This document shows, piece by piece, positions 6,427-8,035 of a stretch of DNA of 8,035 nucleotides. This DNA comes from JAITWN01 sp034002745 (lineage in GTDB: Bacteria > Pseudomonadota > Gammaproteobacteria > SZUA-140). The position numbers were made by a program, and so were the translations under genes. Every line of letters starts with the position of its first letter. Position 1 is the first letter of the stretch. The notes beneath the pieces were generated by a model, which had not been told where the DNA came from, did not search any database, and worked only from the letters and a program-made list of their open reading frames with translations. The DNA lies in contig JAVEZY010000046.1 in assembly GCA_034002745.1 (NCBI GenBank), forward strand, positions 1-8,035, read 5' to 3'.

Positions 6427-6487
6427 GAATCGGTACAGTAATGCCGACCGCTTCTCTGTACCGCTGATTCGCCCACCCATCTGTACT
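6427..6487. promoter_or_regulatory. triple CTGTAC operator between MocR gene and operon
   Basis: Three GTAC-centred sites stand at 6433, 6458 and 6483, exactly 25 bases apart. Site 1 is GGTACAG (6432-6438, inverted), site 2 CTGTACC (6456-6462) and site 3 CTGTACT (6481-6487). Sites 1 and 2 are further related by flanking GAATC (6427-6431) and GATTC (6466-6470), an inverted repeat. The last site ends 16 bases before the MocR start codon. MocR/GabR-type regulators are known to bind repeated half-sites in such divergent regions and to control themselves, so this is the likely autoregulatory and operon operator. Binding itself is inference. Confidence 0.6.
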
Positions 6488-6503
6488 GCCCGGGGAGAAC
6501 CCC

Positions 6504-7910
6504 ATGGAAACGCTCTACCAGAGGATTGCCGACGAACTCGCCAGCCAGATCGCGAGCGGGGTCCAGCGCGCAGGAGACCGCCTACCCGGAGTCCGCGACT
6601 ATGCGGAGCAGCGCGGGGTCAGCGTGTCGACAGTGGTCAGTGCCTACCGCAAGCTCGAGGATGCTGGATACATCGAGGCCCGCTCGCGCTCGGGGTTTTA
6701 CGTGCGGGCGCGCCAGGCCATCCAGACCATCGAAGGCGCGGCCTCACCGGTCACCGCTCCACCACGACCGGTGACCGGTCAGGCGATGGCGATGGCGCTG
6801 ATCAAGGCCGCCAACGATCCAGGGATCGTGCAGCTCGGCGCGGCCGTGCCCGATTCGACGTACCTGCCAACGCACGCCGTCGCCCGCGCACTCGCCCATG
6901 TCGCCCGCAGCGAGCGCAGCCGCACCGCGGGCTACATGACGCCGCCAGGCGCTCCCGAGCTCCGGCGCCAGATCGCGCGACGCATGAGCCAGACGGGAGG
7001 CAGCATCCCGGCGGACGAGATCGTCATCACCACGGGTTGCCAGGAAGCACTGACCCTCGCCCTGCGCGCGGTCACGCGGCCGGGCGATGTGGTCGCAGTC
7101 GAATCACCGGCGTTCTACGGCCTGCTGCAAGTGCTCGAGTCTCTCGAACTCGAGGCGCTCGAAATCCCTGCCGATCCTCGTACCGGCATATCGCTCGACG
7201 CCCTGGCCTTCGCGCTCGAGCGCTGGCCGGTGAAAGCCTGTGCGCTGGTGCCGAACTTCAGCAACCCGCTCGGCTACTGCATGACGGATGACAGGAAGCG
7301 CGCCCTGGTCGAACTCGTTACGCAACGCGGCATCCCGCTGATCGAGGATGATGTCTACGGCGATCTCGGCTTTTCCAACCGGCGCCCCACCACCTGCAAG
7401 GGACTCATGCCGCAGGCGGACATCCTCTACTGCAGTTCATACTCCAAGACCCTGTCGCCGGGCCTGAGGATCGGCTGGATCGCCGCCGGCGAACGCCGTC
7501 GCGAGCGCATCGAATATCTGAAATACGTCACCAGCGTCGCCAGCCCCACCGCACCGCAGCTAGCCGTATCAGAGCTGCTGGAAAGCGGCCGCTACGATCG
7601 CTACCTGCGCGAAGTGCGCGGCCGCTACGCCAGCGCCGTCGCGCGCATGAGCGAAGCCATCATGAACTACTTCCCGGAAGGCACGCGGATATCCCAGCCC
7701 GCGGGCGGTTTCGTGCTGTGGGTGGAACTGCCGAAGCATGTGGACAGCTTCGACCTGGCTCAACGAGCCCTGAGTCAGGGAGTGAGCGTCGCCCCGGGCA
7801 CGATCTTCTCGGCGAGCGGAAAATACAGGAACTACATCCGGCTATCCTGCGCGCGGGTTTGGGATGCGGGCTTAGAGAGGGCGTTGGTGAGCCTGGCGAA
7901 AATGCTGTGA
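6504..7910 (+). CDS. MocR/GabR-type regulator: GntR winged helix fused to PLP aminotransferase fold
   Basis: A 468-residue protein, the usual MocR length. Residues 1-70 are a GntR-type winged helix (METLYQRIADELASQI, then the recognition helix around STVVSAYRKLEDAGYI and the wing ending GFYVRAR). A linker (about 71-95) leads to a fold-type I class I/II aminotransferase domain (about 100-468). PLP-binding residues are visible: N254 in NPLG, D283 and Y285 in EDDVYGD, K315 in SSYSKTLSPGLRIGW (the Schiff-base lysine), R322, and R446 (in NYIRLS), the likely carboxylate-binding arginine. A functional PLP site is thus expected; in characterised members (GabR, PdxR, TauR) it senses an amine or vitamer rather than carrying out full transamination. 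The ATG at 6504 follows GGGGAG by six bases; GGGG-AGAA-CCCC (6492-6503) could fold over that site. It is divergent from the NTF2/PQ-loop/LysE/DinB operon and is its probable regulator. The ligand is unknown. Confidence 0.95.
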   Translation: METLYQRIADELASQIASGVQRAGDRLPGVRDYAEQRGVSVSTVVSAYRKLEDAGYIEARSRSGFYVRARQAIQTIEGAASPVTAPPRPVTGQAMAMALIKAANDPGIVQLGAAVPDSTYLPTHAVARALAHVARSERSRTAGYMTPPGAPELRRQIARRMSQTGGSIPADEIVITTGCQEALTLALRAVTRPGDVVAVESPAFYGLLQVLESLELEALEIPADPRTGISLDALAFALERWPVKACALVPNFSNPLGYCMTDDRKRALVELVTQRGIPLIEDDVYGDLGFSNRRPTTCKGLMPQADILYCSSYSKTLSPGLRIGWIAAGERRRERIEYLKYVTSVASPTAPQLAVSELLESGRYDRYLREVRGRYASAVARMSEAIMNYFPEGTRISQPAGGFVLWVELPKHVDSFDLAQRALSQGVSVAPGTIFSASGKYRNYIRLSCARVWDAGLERALVSLAKML

Positions 7911-7957
7911 CCAACCATAACTTCTGGTTCAAATCTGGTGCGGTTGGTGTCGCGGAC

Positions 7958-7985
7958 AAAAAAAAGGGCTGCGTTTCCGCAACCC
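7958..7985 (-). terminator. intrinsic terminator downstream of the tRNA, possibly bidirectional
   Basis: On the minus strand, GGGTTGCG (7985-7978) pairs with CGCAGCCC (7973-7966) across a GAAA tetraloop, eight pairs including one G-U, followed by eight T residues (7965-7958). This is a strong intrinsic terminator about 26 bases after the tRNA 3' end. Read on the plus strand, the same hairpin is followed by CTTAATTTT and may also stop transcription from the MocR-type gene, whose stop codon is 55 bases upstream. Confidence 0.9.
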
Positions 7986-8011
7986 CTTAATTTTCACAAA
8001 GTACAAAGTAT

Positions 8012-8035
8012 TGGTAGCGGGGGCTGGATTTGAAC
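8012..8035 (-). tRNA. tRNA 3' end (partial; probably initiator tRNA-Met)
   Basis: The last 24 bases, read on the minus strand, fit tRNA positions 53-76: G53, T-loop TTCAAAT, T-stem 3' side CCAGC, acceptor 3' strand CCCCGCT, discriminator A73, and an encoded CCA. The anticodon is beyond the window. The acceptor strand implies GCGGGG at positions 2-7. With T at 72 and the TTCAAAT loop, this fits bacterial initiator tRNA-Met, where position 1 is C and mismatches 72. Another isoacceptor beginning with A cannot be excluded. Confidence 0.85.

Noticed and set aside
7927..7939. GGTTCAAATC followed by TGG, like a tRNA T-arm, inverted relative to the tRNA at the right edge (possible att remnant)
   Set aside because: Only about 10 bases match, no acceptor strand or CCA follows, and there is no integrase in the window.
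7997..8010. ACAAAGTA-type tandem repeat between tRNA and terminator
   Set aside because: Only two short copies; too small to be meaningful.

Overview
The window looks like a chromosomal segment of a fairly high-GC proteobacterium, most likely a gammaproteobacterium. The evidence is the cspA-type cold-shock protein, GC-rich codon use in the main genes, a tRNA 3' end with encoded CCA, and a LysE/RhtB exporter beside a MocR regulator. Species cannot be read from the sequence. No insertion sequence, integrase, CRISPR array or prophage gene is visible.

Left part (1-3693, all minus strand): a nucleic-acid enzyme neighbourhood. It holds (i) a NERD nuclease-domain plus UvrD-like superfamily 1 helicase, cut by the left window edge; (ii) a 65-residue cold-shock protein with its own strong intrinsic terminator and a structured 5' leader; (iii) a 483-residue DUF2779 protein that joins a Cas4/RecB-like PD-(D/E)XK nuclease half, with four candidate Fe-S cysteines, to a DEDDy-exonuclease-like half. 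The two nucleases are separated by cspA and its terminator, so they are probably not one transcript. Their proximity is the closest thing here to an uncharacterised DNA-processing or defence neighbourhood.

Middle (3694-4142): a gene-poor gap of about 450 bases with different base composition and one doubtful 73-codon reading frame.

Right part (4143-6503): a compact four-gene operon on the minus strand, transcribed in the order NTF2/SnoaL-like protein, seven-helix PQ-loop-like membrane protein, LysE/RhtB exporter, DinB-fold protein. Gaps are 9-15 bases and each of the three downstream genes has its ribosome site at or near the stop of the gene before. Divergent from it (6504-7910, plus strand) is a MocR-type regulator, a winged helix joined to a PLP-dependent aminotransferase fold. 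The intergenic space carries three CTGTAC sites exactly 25 bases apart, a likely operator. The simplest reading is that the MocR protein senses an amino acid or amine through PLP and controls itself and the export operon.

Right edge: a strong intrinsic terminator and the last 24 bases of a minus-strand tRNA gene, whose acceptor and T-arm best fit an initiator tRNA-Met.
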